Assembly: GCA_963825175.1 (NCBI GenBank)
Contig: CAWGSA010000002.1
Coordinates: forward strand, 1,488,001-1,552,000
Direction: 5' to 3'
Source of the DNA: DATFTF01 sp963825175
Lineage (GTDB): Bacteria > Acidobacteriota > Thermoanaerobaculia > UBA5066 > Gp7-AA6
Length of the DNA: 64,000 nucleotides
Shown here: in pieces, positions 25,861-33,506 of the stretch
Layout: every line of letters begins with the position of its first letter
Numbering within the stretch: position 1 is the stretch's first letter
Notes under the pieces: model-generated
The model's input: the letters and a program-made list of their open reading frames with translations, nothing else
Told to the model about the DNA's origin: nothing
Database searches by the model: none
Position numbers and translations under genes: made by a program

Positions 25861-26204
25861 ATGACCGAGCCCGAACCACCCCACCTGGCCGACGAGTATC
25901 GCTGGTACACGGAGCACACCGCGCTCCTGATCAGCACCCTGAAATGGGCGCTTCTGGGGCTTCCGAACGACCTGAGGGTTTCCGCCGGAACCCCTTCCTG
26001 CTCGTCGGCCACCGGAGCGTCTCCGCCAGCCAGAAGATCGGCCTGTCCAAATCCGCGGGGCTGGACGTGCGCCTGGATGTGCCGATCGGAGAGCTGACAC
26101 GCTCGGGGCTGCGCGTTCAGGCCGGGAGCCTGACCGAGCGCGTCTTGCGTCGGTCCCCGCGCCGGAAGCCGCCGCCGCGAGACCCGGGCCCGCCCGAATC
26201 CTGA
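25861..26204 (+). pseudogene. Short unidentified gene, probably frameshifted
   Basis: A plausible start exists at 25861 (ATG with ACAGG just before and a TATGAT box at 25841-25846). The frame reads MTEPEPPHLADEYRWY and a hydrophobic LKWALLGL, then appears to lose sense near 25965, where another frame carries a sensible peptide ending at 26204 (VGHRSVSASQKIGLSKSAGL, DVRLDVPIGELTRSG). I do not recognise the product, so decay and sequencing error cannot be separated. The region 25728-25860 holds only this putative promoter. Confidence 0.3.
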
Positions 26205-26209
26205 TCGGC

Positions 26210-26617
26210 CTACAGCTTCGAAGGCAGTCCGACCCGAAGGACGTTGCCTTCGAGCACATAGCCGAAGCCGTTGGCGCGCACGATCAGATCGAGGGCCTGA
26301 TCCCACGGCACATCGTGAAGCCGGACGGTGACGGAACCCTTCACCTCCGGATCGACCGCTATGTTCAAACCGGTCATCTGAGAGAACGCGTGGAGCACGT
26401 CGCGCAGGTCGGCGTCCTTCAAGTCGAGGGAGATCGTCTCTCCGACCCAGCGGCCGGCGGGGGACCCGGCGCGATCGAGGGCCTTGCCGACCGGGGTCGG
26501 CCGGCGCGCCGGATGCCTGGGAGAATCAGATCGGGCGGCAACCGGGGAGGACGTGCCGGCGGCGGCCGCAGCCGCAGCGAGCGCGAACAGGATGGCGGCC
26601 CGTCTCACGGCCGCCAT
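26210..26617 (-). CDS. Secreted STN-domain (secretin/TonB short N-terminal) protein
   Basis: 135 residues. Residues 1-28 are an Ala-rich Sec signal peptide. After a Pro/Arg-rich linker, residues about 60-130 (ISLDLKDADLRDVLHAFSQMTGLNIAVDPEVKGSVTVRLHDVPWDQALDLIV) match the STN domain that precedes the ring domains of PilQ-type secretins. No secretin barrel follows, so this is a free-standing periplasmic STN domain. It begins one base after the stop of the upstream membrane protein. Confidence 0.8.
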   Translation of the reverse strand: MAAVRRAAILFALAAAAAAAGTSSPVAARSDSPRHPARRPTPVGKALDRAGSPAGRWVGETISLDLKDADLRDVLHAFSQMTGLNIAVDPEVKGSVTVRLHDVPWDQALDLIVRANGFGYVLEGNVLRVGLPSKL

Positions 26618-26618
26618 G

Positions 26619-27083
26619 CTAACCCCGTCCCGGCGTGACGCGATCGGCGTCCGCCCGCCGCTCCCGGGCGGCCCAGAGCCCCAGATGACTGCGCCAGGCC
26701 TCGGCCGCGGCGCGCGTCAGGACGAACTCCAGCTCCTCTCCGGTCGAACACTTCACTCTCAGGGCCTCCAGGCGGAAGAGGAGGCGGCCGTTGTTCAACC
26801 GGCGGCCGGTCACGATCTTCTGGAACCGCGAGGTCGCCACGGTCGCCGATTCGCCGAAGAGACCCTCGAACGCCAGCCGATCGTCGGCCAGGCCGAGAAG
26901 ACCCGGGAGGCGGCGGTAACGGCCGACGACGAGTTCCGCGCGCGTCAGAAGCTTCCACGAGGCGCCCTCGCGCTCGATCTTCTCGCGCGCCAGACGGTCC
27001 TGCGCCCGGCGCAGGAGAAGCCGAGGAACGATGGCGAGAGCCGCGAGCAGCGCCGCGAGAGACAGCGCGATCCAGATACTCAA
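26619..27083 (-). CDS. Single-pass membrane protein with basic cytoplasmic domain, unknown function
   Basis: 154 residues. An N-terminal membrane helix (IWIALSLAALLAALAIVPRLLL) is followed by about 125 mixed residues with beta-strand-like stretches (FQKIVTGRRLNNGRLLFRLEALRVKC, ELEFVLTRAAAEAW) that suggest a PH-like or SHOCT-like fold; no family is certain. It starts in an ATGA overlap with the VWA gene and ends one base before the STN gene, so all three are likely one operon. Confidence 0.65.
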   Translation of the reverse strand: MSIWIALSLAALLAALAIVPRLLLRRAQDRLAREKIEREGASWKLLTRAELVVGRYRRLPGLLGLADDRLAFEGLFGESATVATSRFQKIVTGRRLNNGRLLFRLEALRVKCSTGEELEFVLTRAAAEAWRSHLGLWAARERRADADRVTPGRG

Positions 27084-28165
27084 TGGAGGAATTTCTTGCG
27101 GTTGCGGATGTAGTCGGTGAAAAGGAACTCGGCCAGGTTGTAGGGGGACGCGTAGTAGGCGCGCCCCCGGTTGATCTTGGTCAGCTTGTCGACGAAGTCG
27201 ACCAAATAACTGTCGGTCGCGATCATGAAGGTCGTGATGGTGATGCCGTCGCGCCGGCAGGCGTCGGCCTCCTCCAGGGTTCGGTTGACGATCTTCAGAT
27301 CCAGGCCGAACGGGTTCTTGTAAAGGCGGCCCCGTTCCCAGATCGCCGAGGGCTTCCCGTCGGTGATCAGGAAGATCTGTTTGTTGGGGTTCTTCTTGTG
27401 CTGGAGAATCTTGCGAGCGAGTGCCAGGCCCGCCCGTGTGTTGGTATGAAACGGGCCGACCTGGGTCTTGGAGATCTCGGAGATCGGGACACGCTTGGCG
27501 TCGTCGCCGAAGAGAAGGACATCGATCGAGTCCTTCGGGTACTTGGACTGGATCAGCTCGACCATGGCCAGGGCCACCTTCTTGGCCGGCGTGAATCGGT
27601 CCTCGCCGTACAGGATCATGGAGTGGGAGATGTCGATGGCGAGCACCGTGGCGCAGGAGGTCAGGTGTTCTTCCTCGTGGACCTCGAAGTCTTCCGGCTT
27701 CAGGGCGATCTCGTCGGCGTCGCGGCGCACCGCGTTGCCGATCGAGCGGACGCCGTCGATGGCCGTCGGGTTATCGCCGAACTCATAGGGACGGGTCTCC
27801 GGCAGCAGATCCCCTCCCGATCCCGCGCGGGGGATGGCGTGGTAACCCATCCCGGACTTGGAGAGGGACGAGAAGATCTCCTCCAGAGCGGAGCGCCGGA
27901 TCTGCCTCTCGCCAGCCGCCGAAAGAGCCAGCGTGCCGTTGCGGTCCTCGACCACCTCGTTCTTCTCCAGTTCCTTGCGGAATTGGGCCAGATCGATCGC
28001 CGGGTCGATGATGCCGCGTTCCTGCAGGTACTTCATCCATTGGAGCGCTTCCTCGACGTCGCCCCCGGTCTGGAGCACGAGCTGGAGGAACAGCTTGACC
28101 AGCTCCTGGTACGTCAGGAGCGCGCGCAACAGGTCGACGGGGTAGTCGGAGTAGCGGTAGCGCAT
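27080..28165 (-). CDS. von Willebrand factor A (VWA) domain protein, CoxE/BatA-like
   Basis: 361 residues. A helical N-terminal half (residues 10-120) is followed by a VWA domain whose MIDAS motif is DISHS (178-182), with later metal-site residues in HTNTRAGLALAR and FLITDGKPSA. VWA proteins of this type usually pair with MoxR-type AAA ATPases in metal-insertion or assembly machines; such an ATPase is encoded 940 bp upstream on the same strand (29102-30658), separated by the HpaI gene and two repeat elements. The ATG lies immediately beside a repeat arm. Confidence 0.8.
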   Translation of the reverse strand: MRYRYSDYPVDLLRALLTYQELVKLFLQLVLQTGGDVEEALQWMKYLQERGIIDPAIDLAQFRKELEKNEVVEDRNGTLALSAAGERQIRRSALEEIFSSLSKSGMGYHAIPRAGSGGDLLPETRPYEFGDNPTAIDGVRSIGNAVRRDADEIALKPEDFEVHEEEHLTSCATVLAIDISHSMILYGEDRFTPAKKVALAMVELIQSKYPKDSIDVLLFGDDAKRVPISEISKTQVGPFHTNTRAGLALARKILQHKKNPNKQIFLITDGKPSAIWERGRLYKNPFGLDLKIVNRTLEEADACRRDGITITTFMIATDSYLVDFVDKLTKINRGRAYYASPYNLAEFLFTDYIRNRKKFLH

Positions 28166-28170
28166 CGGCT

Positions 28171-28255
28171 AAGCGTAAAACGTAAAGCGTAAAACGTAAA
28201 CCGTGGCTTGGCTCAGCCGACCTTCGTCTGGCGTTTTACCTTTCACGTTTAACGG
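28171..28255. repeat. Heptad inverted-repeat element between the VWA and HpaI genes
   Basis: Left arm 28171-28203: CGTAAAA, CGTAAAG, CGTAAAA, CGTAAAC. Right arm 28230-28255 is the reverse complement family (reading on the minus strand CGTTAAA, CGTGAAA, GGTAAAA). Spacer 26 bases. The right arm supplies the last residues (VKRER) and the TAA stop of the HpaI gene. Confidence 0.82.
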
Positions 28256-29003
28256 TCAGGGCGGCGCGCCAGCCACGCGCCGACTCGAGCATCAAGGTCC
28301 GATCGCTGGTGGTGAAGAACAGAAAGCCCAGGTTCGTCAGCTCCGGGATTTGATCCGCGCGCCCGAGCATGATGCCGGCGGCCTTGCCGTAAGCGTTCGC
28401 TTGCCGGGCGATCGTGCCCAGGGCTTCGCGGTAGCGCGGATCCCCGTATTGTCCGGGAGCTCCGAGGGCCTGGGTCAGATCGTTGGGGCCCACGAAGAGG
28501 ACGTCCAGGTCCGGTTCCGCGGCGATGTCCGAGAGCTCGGCCAGGGCGCCCGCGGTCTCGATCTGCGCGACGACAACCGTCCGCTCGTTGGCCTGCCGCA
28601 CGAACTCCGCCAGAGAAGCGGTACCGTAGCGGTTGGCTCGAACGCCCCCCAATCCGCGTTTTCCCATGGGCGGGTACTTGACCGTCTCGATGGCGGCTCG
28701 AATCGCGGCGCATCCGTCGGCCCGCGGAAAGAGGATCCCCGCCGCGCCGGCGTCCAGGCTGCGTCCGACCTCGGCAGCGGGGCAGGAGGGGACGCGCACA
28801 ATCGACGGGATGCCCGCACCGTCGGCGGCGATGACCATGCGCTCGATCGACTCGATCGAGAAGAACCCGTGCTCCGCGTCGAGGACGACGAAATCGAACT
28901 CCGCCAGGGCCAGAAGCTCGGCCACGCCGGCCGTCGGCCAGGTGAGGAAGCAGCCGAGGAGCGGCTCATTGGCGCGGAGGCGGTCTTTGAGTGATCGGTT
29001 CAT
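28236..29003 (-). CDS. HpcH/HpaI-family aldolase
   Basis: A 255-residue class II, metal-dependent aldolase of the HpaI type. Catalytic and metal residues are at expected places: H45 in LDAEHG, R70 in SIVRVP, E149 in AQIETAGAL and D175 in VGPNDLTQALG. Relatives cleave 4-hydroxy-2-oxo acids such as 2,4-dihydroxyhept-2-ene-dioate, releasing pyruvate and an aldehyde. Its ATG lies in one repeat arm and its stop in another. It is inserted between the AAA and VWA genes without an obvious functional link. Confidence 0.87.
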   Translation of the reverse strand: MNRSLKDRLRANEPLLGCFLTWPTAGVAELLALAEFDFVVLDAEHGFFSIESIERMVIAADGAGIPSIVRVPSCPAAEVGRSLDAGAAGILFPRADGCAAIRAAIETVKYPPMGKRGLGGVRANRYGTASLAEFVRQANERTVVVAQIETAGALAELSDIAAEPDLDVLFVGPNDLTQALGAPGQYGDPRYREALGTIARQANAYGKAAGIMLGRADQIPELTNLGFLFFTTSDRTLMLESARGWRAALTVKRER

Positions 29004-29100
29004 TTGCTCATCGGTTCATCGGCTCATTTGCTCCAAGCAAGTGTCGTTGAGACGAAATCATCCGATGAACCGATGAACCGATGAACCGATGAACCGATTC
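28994..29100. repeat. Octamer inverted-repeat element between the HpaI and AAA genes
   Basis: Left arm 28994-29033: 8-bp units of TCGGTTCA, TTTGCTCA, TCGGTTCA, TCGGCTCA. Right arm 29061-29100: four units of CCGATGAA. Spacer 27 bases including GAGACGAAATCAT. The HpaI start codon ATGAACCG is itself one repeat unit. The element at 55346-55444 has the same unit and a very similar spacer. Confidence 0.85.
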
Positions 29101-29101
29101 T

Positions 29102-30658
29102 TCAATTGCTCCGGCTCTTGACCAGGTTGAACTTGAGCATCTCGGCGTAGGAGACCCGGGAGTCGAGATCTTCCCGGGCGATCTTGAGGTGCTGGGTGAG
29201 CCCCTCGAGGACGAGCTCCATCCCCACGGCCCGCTCCGCTGCCGTGGCCGGGGCGAAATGCTCCTCGACCGCCTTGCGCAGGCCGGGCACGGACTCCAGA
29301 GTGGCCAGGTGCTCGGCGAAGGGGGAGTCGTCCGACAGCAGGACCTTGTTCCCGCCGGCGAACCACTCGACGATCGGCTCGTACAGAGGGTGGATCTTCT
29401 CCGGCGCCGGGCGAATCCGGCGGGCGCCCCCCACGGGTTCTTCGCCTCCCTCCTCCATCTCGTCGCGACGGCGCTGGGTGGGACGCCCCGAATCGGGCGC
29501 CGGAAACTTCGCGTCGAAGGCCTTCTTGACCGCCGCGCCGATCAGTTTCTTGGCGATGACCTCGGCCCCCTGCTGCTCGCCCTCGTAGACCATCTCCACT
29601 TTTCCGGTGATGGCCGGGAGCGTCGCCGGGAGATCGCACAGCCGCGGGAAGACGCGCTCCTCGGCGTGCTTCAGGCCCCGCCGCTCCAGGTTCGAGGCCA
29701 GGATCTCGATGGCCGAGATCGGCATGCGCGCGGAAACGCCCGACGATTGGTCGACGAACTCGCTGCCGCGGGCGGCGAAGGCGACCTCCTCGATCAGCTC
29801 TCGGAAGAAGTCGGGGATCTCGATGGCCGGGCGGGCGTCGCGCTCGAGCCACGCCTCCTGCGCGGTGATGCGGGAGGCCGTCTTCACGTCGTCGGGGTAG
29901 TGCGTGAGGATCTGCGAGGAGATCCGGTCCTTCAGCGGCGTGATGATGTTCCCGCGGTTGGTGTAGTCCTCGGGATTGGCCGAGAAGACCAGCAGAATGT
30001 CGAGCGGAATGCGGACCGGGAAGCCTCGGATCTGCAGGTCCCTCTCCTCCAGGATGTTCAACAGGCCAACCTGGATCCTCGGCTGCAGGTCCGGCAGCTC
30101 GTTGATGGCGAAGATCCCGCGGTTGGTCCGGGGCACGATGCCGTAGTGGATGACTTCCTCGTCGGAGTAGGAGCGCCGCTCGGTCGCCGCCTTGATCGGA
30201 TCGATGTCGCCGATCAGATCGGCGATGGTCACGTCGGGCGTGGCCAGCTTCTCGCGGTAACGCTCTTCGCGCGGGATCCACGCGATCGGCGCATCGTCCC
30301 CCTGCTCGGCGAGGATGCGCCGGCCGTACTTGGTGATCGGACGGAACGGATCTTCGTTGACCTCGCTCCCGGCCAGGAACGGGATCTCGGGGTCGAGCAG
30401 GTTCACGAGCATGCGAAGGAGCCGTGTCTTGGCCTGCCCGCGCAGCCCGAGCAGCAACAGATCGTGCTTGGAAAGGATGGCGTTGTGAAGAGCGGGCAGA
30501 ACGGTCCGGTCGTATCCATGCACGCCGGCGAATGGATTCTCCCCGCGGGCCAGCACACGGCGCAGGTTGGCTCGCAATTCCTCCTTGACCCCGCGCGGCT
30601 GATACCCGCTCGCCTTCAACTCTCCGAACGTTCGCGGTTTGTTCACTCTGTTCCCCAT
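29102..30658 (-). CDS. MoxR-type AAA+ ATPase (magnesium chelatase subunit I-like)
   Basis: A 518-residue AAA+ protein. The P-loop is GLRGQAKT (residues 71-78), the Ala-for-Gly variant common in MoxR-like ATPases; Walker B and sensor regions lie in NRGIFAINELPDL, QVGLLNILEERD and PLDILLVFSANPEDYTNRG. The first 60 residues (GYQPRGVKEELRANLRRV) and an extended C-terminal part of about 200 residues are unlike short MoxR proteins. It is likely the motor partner of the VWA protein at 27080. ATG at 30658 is preferred, with GGGAGC in front. Confidence 0.85.
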   Translation of the reverse strand: MGNRVNKPRTFGELKASGYQPRGVKEELRANLRRVLARGENPFAGVHGYDRTVLPALHNAILSKHDLLLLGLRGQAKTRLLRMLVNLLDPEIPFLAGSEVNEDPFRPITKYGRRILAEQGDDAPIAWIPREERYREKLATPDVTIADLIGDIDPIKAATERRSYSDEEVIHYGIVPRTNRGIFAINELPDLQPRIQVGLLNILEERDLQIRGFPVRIPLDILLVFSANPEDYTNRGNIITPLKDRISSQILTHYPDDVKTASRITAQEAWLERDARPAIEIPDFFRELIEEVAFAARGSEFVDQSSGVSARMPISAIEILASNLERRGLKHAEERVFPRLCDLPATLPAITGKVEMVYEGEQQGAEVIAKKLIGAAVKKAFDAKFPAPDSGRPTQRRRDEMEEGGEEPVGGARRIRPAPEKIHPLYEPIVEWFAGGNKVLLSDDSPFAEHLATLESVPGLRKAVEEHFAPATAAERAVGMELVLEGLTQHLKIAREDLDSRVSYAEMLKFNLVKSRSN

Positions 30659-30704
30659 TGCTCCCGAATGATCATGCGGACGACCCGTCCGTGTTGCGCG
30701 AGCT

Positions 30705-31187
30705 TCAACCCGGCTTGATGACCGGGACGCTGTCTCCCGGCAGGAACAGCTCGGGCGCCGGACGACCCGAGAGCCGCGCCGCACGGTCGGCCAGCTCTTC
30801 CATTTTATTCTTTTGGAAACCCACCGCGCAGTCGCGCACCACGCCGTCCGCGCCGACCAGAAGGAACGTCGGAACGCTGGCCAGCCCCAGGGTTTCCGAG
30901 GCGGTCCATGGCTCGGGATCGTAGACCGTCGGAATCTCCACTCCGAGCCTCGCGGAAAAACGGGCGGTTTCTACCGGATCGTCTTGAGAAACGGCCAGGA
31001 CCGAAAAGCTTCCGCCGTCGGCCAACCGGCGGATGCGATCGAGGTAAGGCCACGCCAGCTCGCACGCCGGGCAGGTCGTCTTGAAGAAGCTGTAGAGCGT
31101 CTCGCCGGCCGGGAGGCGCGCCGCGCCTCCGCTTTCGTTCTTGAGGGAGAGGTCCGGCCAACGAGTCCCGGGAGGAGGAGGCGCCAC
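30705..31187 (-). CDS. TlpA/ResA-like thioredoxin-fold protein
   Basis: 160 residues starting at GTG 31187. Active-site CPAC is at residues 39-42 in SFFKTTCPACE, with cis-Pro region ASVPTFLLVG. Such proteins reduce or oxidise thiols at the membrane. A signal peptide is not evident at this start, so it may be cytoplasmic, unless the start lies further upstream in the open frame. A TATAAT box on the same strand ends only 6 bases before the GTG, implying a leaderless transcript. Confidence 0.78.
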   Translation of the reverse strand: MAPPPPGTRWPDLSLKNESGGAARLPAGETLYSFFKTTCPACELAWPYLDRIRRLADGGSFSVLAVSQDDPVETARFSARLGVEIPTVYDPEPWTASETLGLASVPTFLLVGADGVVRDCAVGFQKNKMEELADRAARLSGRPAPELFLPGDSVPVIKPG

Positions 31188-31193
31188 GCCGCG

Positions 31194-31199
31194 ATTATA
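31194..31199 (-). promoter_or_regulatory. -10 box almost abutting the TlpA-like start codon
   Basis: TATAAT on the minus strand with only 6 bases before the GTG at 31187. Transcription starting the usual distance downstream would begin at or near the start codon. No clear -35. Confidence 0.5.
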
Positions 31200-31261
31200 G
31201 ACTTCGGATGTTTGCGAATCGGTGAGTCGTTGCGGAGAGGTCCGGGTGTCAGCGCCGGCGC

Positions 31262-31593
31262 CTTCTCGCTCTGGCGGGATCGGGTCTGGCGGCAGGCGTG
31301 CTCCCGGCGGGCGCGAAAGACGCCGCGGATCATCCCGTGGAGCCATTTCATCCCGGCCTACGATCGCTGGTCCGATCACGTCTACACCAGGGAAGAGGCA
31401 CGGAAAGATGATTCCGCTCGCGGAGAAGTCGACGCGCAATCCGGCCACAGGGAATTTCTTTGCGTTCTCCGACTCCTACGTCCCGGACCCCGGCAACTAC
31501 CGCATCGATCTCTGGACCGAGGTCGGGTTCCCAAGGGGCCCGGACACGTGGGACGACCTCGTCTTCCGGCACCGGGAGGGTGAAGGGCTCTGA
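31262..31593 (+). pseudogene. Remnant of an extracellular sugar-binding protein gene (ABC type)
   Basis: Two frames show recognisable pieces. One carries an Ala-rich, signal-peptide-like stretch (LALAGSGLAAGVLPAGAK), the second IIPWSHFIPAYDRWSDHVYTRE and then, back in another frame, NFFAFSDSYVPDPGNYRIDLW and TEVGFPRGPDTWDDLVF. These match the N-terminal and middle parts of the family 1 solute-binding protein also present at 59146-60456 (compare VVHWKHFVPDYDKWFDVF there). The central and C-terminal regions are missing, so it is a real relic rather than a sequencing slip. It lies in the 458-bp gap between the TlpA-like gene and moaA. Confidence 0.6.
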
Positions 31594-31633
31594 CCCGGAA
31601 ACCGGGCCACCGCCGCGACGATCCCTCGGACGC

Positions 31634-31639
31634 TAGAAT
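31634..31639 (+). promoter_or_regulatory. -10 box almost abutting the moaA start codon
   Basis: TAGAAT followed by 6 bases (AGCGGC) and then the GTG of moaA. The arrangement mirrors the TlpA-like gene 450 bp away (same six-base gap, near-identical CGCGGC/AGCGGC) and suggests leaderless translation. Confidence 0.5.
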
Positions 31640-31645
31640 AGCGGC

Positions 31646-32665
31646 GTGGCCACGGACACGTTCTCTCGCCCCCTGCGCAACCTGCGCGTCTCGGTCACCG
31701 ACCGCTGCAACCTGCGCTGCCAGTACTGCATGCCGGAGAGGGACTATGTCTGGCTGCCCCGCCAGGACATCCTCGATTTCGAGGAGATCAGCGTCCTGGT
31801 GGAGGCGTTCCTCGAGATCGGCGTCGAGAAGGTCCGGCTGACGGGCGGCGAGCCCCTGGTCCGGCGGGATCTTCCGGAGCTGGTGCGCCTGCTGGCGGCC
31901 CGGCCGCGGCTGACCGACCTGGCTCTCACCACCAACGGCGTGCTGCTCGCGGAGCGGGCCGGAGAGCTTCGCCAGGCGGGCCTTCATCGGGTGACGGTGA
32001 GCCTCGACACCCTGCGCCGCGACCGCTTCGAGAAGCTCGCTCGCTTCGACGAGCTCGGCAGCGTGCTCGCCGGGATCGAGGAAGCGGCGCGGGTCGGTTT
32101 CCCGTCGGTCAAGATCGATTCCGTCGTGATCCGCGGCGTCAACGACGACGAGCTCGTGCCGCTTCTGGACTACGGCCGCAGGATTGGCGCGGAGGTCCGC
32201 TTCATTGAGTACATGGACGTCGGCGGAGCGACGCACTGGTCGCGCGACAAGGTCGTGTCGCGGGCCGAGATCCTGGGCGCGCTGGCCCGCCACTACGGAC
32301 CGATCGAACCGGTGGTGGAGCAGAGCTCGGCTCCCGCCGAGCGTTTCCGGCTTTCCGACGGAACGACATTCGGAATCATCGCGTCCACCACTGCTCCCTT
32401 TTGCCGTTCGTGCGACCGCAGCCGGCTGACCGCCGACGGGCTGTGGTACCTCTGCCTGTACGCGACCCGGGGGACGGACTTGCGAGGGCCGTTACGGGCG
32501 GGAGCCTCGCGAGACGATCTGGCGAGGAAGATTGAGGCGATCTGGCATGGACGGACGGACCGCGGCGCGGAAGAGCGGCTGGGACTTCGGGATCGCTCGC
32601 CGTTCGCGGCCATCGACACGCTGCGCCGCGATCCGCACCTGGAGATGCACACCCGAGGAGGCTGA
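31646..32665 (+). CDS. moaA: GTP 3',8-cyclase MoaA (molybdenum cofactor synthesis)
   Basis: A 339-residue radical-SAM enzyme. The N-terminal [4Fe-4S] cysteines are C21, C25 and C28 (DRCNLRCQYC), the SAM motif TGGEPLVRRD follows, and the second cluster is bound by C253, C256 and C270. The C-terminal Gly-Gly required for activity is present (HTRGG). It makes the first intermediate of the molybdopterin pathway and would serve the formate dehydrogenase encoded a few kb away. GTG start with a -10-like box directly in front and no Shine-Dalgarno sequence. Confidence 0.93.
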   Translation: MATDTFSRPLRNLRVSVTDRCNLRCQYCMPERDYVWLPRQDILDFEEISVLVEAFLEIGVEKVRLTGGEPLVRRDLPELVRLLAARPRLTDLALTTNGVLLAERAGELRQAGLHRVTVSLDTLRRDRFEKLARFDELGSVLAGIEEAARVGFPSVKIDSVVIRGVNDDELVPLLDYGRRIGAEVRFIEYMDVGGATHWSRDKVVSRAEILGALARHYGPIEPVVEQSSAPAERFRLSDGTTFGIIASTTAPFCRSCDRSRLTADGLWYLCLYATRGTDLRGPLRAGASRDDLARKIEAIWHGRTDRGAEERLGLRDRSPFAAIDTLRRDPHLEMHTRGG

Positions 32666-32668
32666 GAG

Positions 32669-32977
32669 ATGACTGATGACCCACAGACCCGCTCTCCCGA
32701 GCTGGTTCCCGGGCTGACCGATCCGAAGGCGCTCTCGCTCGAGCGATCCCTGATTCGGACGCGTGGCGCCCTGGCCACCCAGTCCGCCTGGCGTCTGGTG
32801 GTCTCCTCCGGCGAAGGTCAGGGCGCGATCATTCTGGTCGAGGCGTTTCAAGGCGAGACCTTCTACCGGGGCGACGGAGTCTTTCTGGGATGGCCGCAGG
32901 AGAGACTGGAGGCGGCCTACCGGGCTCTCCGGCCGCAGCCGAGCGAGGAGCCTTTTGAGACGAGCCAGCTCGGGTAG
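32669..32977 (+). CDS. Small protein of unknown function
   Basis: A 102-residue protein 3 bp after moaA, probably in the same transcript. The middle (SAWRLVVSSGEGQGAIILVEAFQGETFYRGDGVFLGWPQ) looks like a small beta-rich fold; no family recognised and no signal peptide or membrane helix. Codon use fits the neighbours. A role in cofactor synthesis is only suggested by position. Confidence 0.55.
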   Translation: MTDDPQTRSPELVPGLTDPKALSLERSLIRTRGALATQSAWRLVVSSGEGQGAIILVEAFQGETFYRGDGVFLGWPQERLEAAYRALRPQPSEEPFETSQLG

Positions 32978-32978
32978 G

Positions 32979-33485
32979 CCGTCGCTTCCGCTCGATCGGG
33001 ATCTGCGCCTTTGGCGCACCGGCACGTCGCTTCCGCTCGGTCGGGATCTGCGCTTCGCACACCGGCGGTCCGCTCGGCCGGATGCGGCCTCGACGGTCCG
33101 CCTGATCCCTCCCTCGCTCACGCTCCCGTGGCGCGCGCCTCCTCCTTCGCTTGCGCTCAGGAGACTACGCGCGCCGCGAACCAGGGCGAACGCTCACCCC
33201 ATGTCGCTTCCGCTCGGTCGGGATCTGCGCTTCGCGCGCCGGCGGTCCGCTCGGCCGGATGCGGCCTCGACGGTCCGCCTGATCCCTCCCTCGCTCACGC
33301 TCCCGTGGCGCGCGCCTCCTCCTTCGCTTGCGCTCAGGAGACTACGCGCGCCGCGAACCAGGGCGAACGCTCACCCCCCGTCGCTTCCGCTCGGTCGGGA
33401 CCTGCGCTTCGCGCACCGGCGGTCCACTCGGCCGGATGCGGCCTCGACGGCCCGCCTGATCCCTCCCTCGCTCACGCTCCCGCGG
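32979..33485. repeat. 177-bp tandem direct repeat, about 2.6 full-length units plus a partial unit
   Basis: Two complete units (33026-33202 and 33203-33379) and a third truncated one (33380 to about 33485), preceded by a partial unit of about 45 bp (32979-33025). Each unit carries GTCGCTTCCGCTCGGTCGGG near its start and, later, a strong potential hairpin: GGCGCGCG and CGCGCGCC flanking CTCCT...AGGAG. The units are nearly identical. As 177 is a multiple of 3, every frame repeats as 59-residue blocks, but the composition argues that these are not protein. The stretch fills the 529-bp gap between the small ORF and the hemerythrin-like gene. Confidence 0.8.
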
Positions 33486-33506
33486 CCTTTCGAGGCAGAG
33501 CCGGGC

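Noticed and set aside
25728..26306. N-terminal extension of the glucosidase gene
   Set aside because: The frame is open but the conserved domain starts after 25727, the upstream residues lack family similarity, and a separate short gene seems to lie on the plus strand.
32979..33485. Possible CRISPR array
   Set aside because: Units are 177 bp, directly adjacent and without variable spacers; no cas genes nearby.
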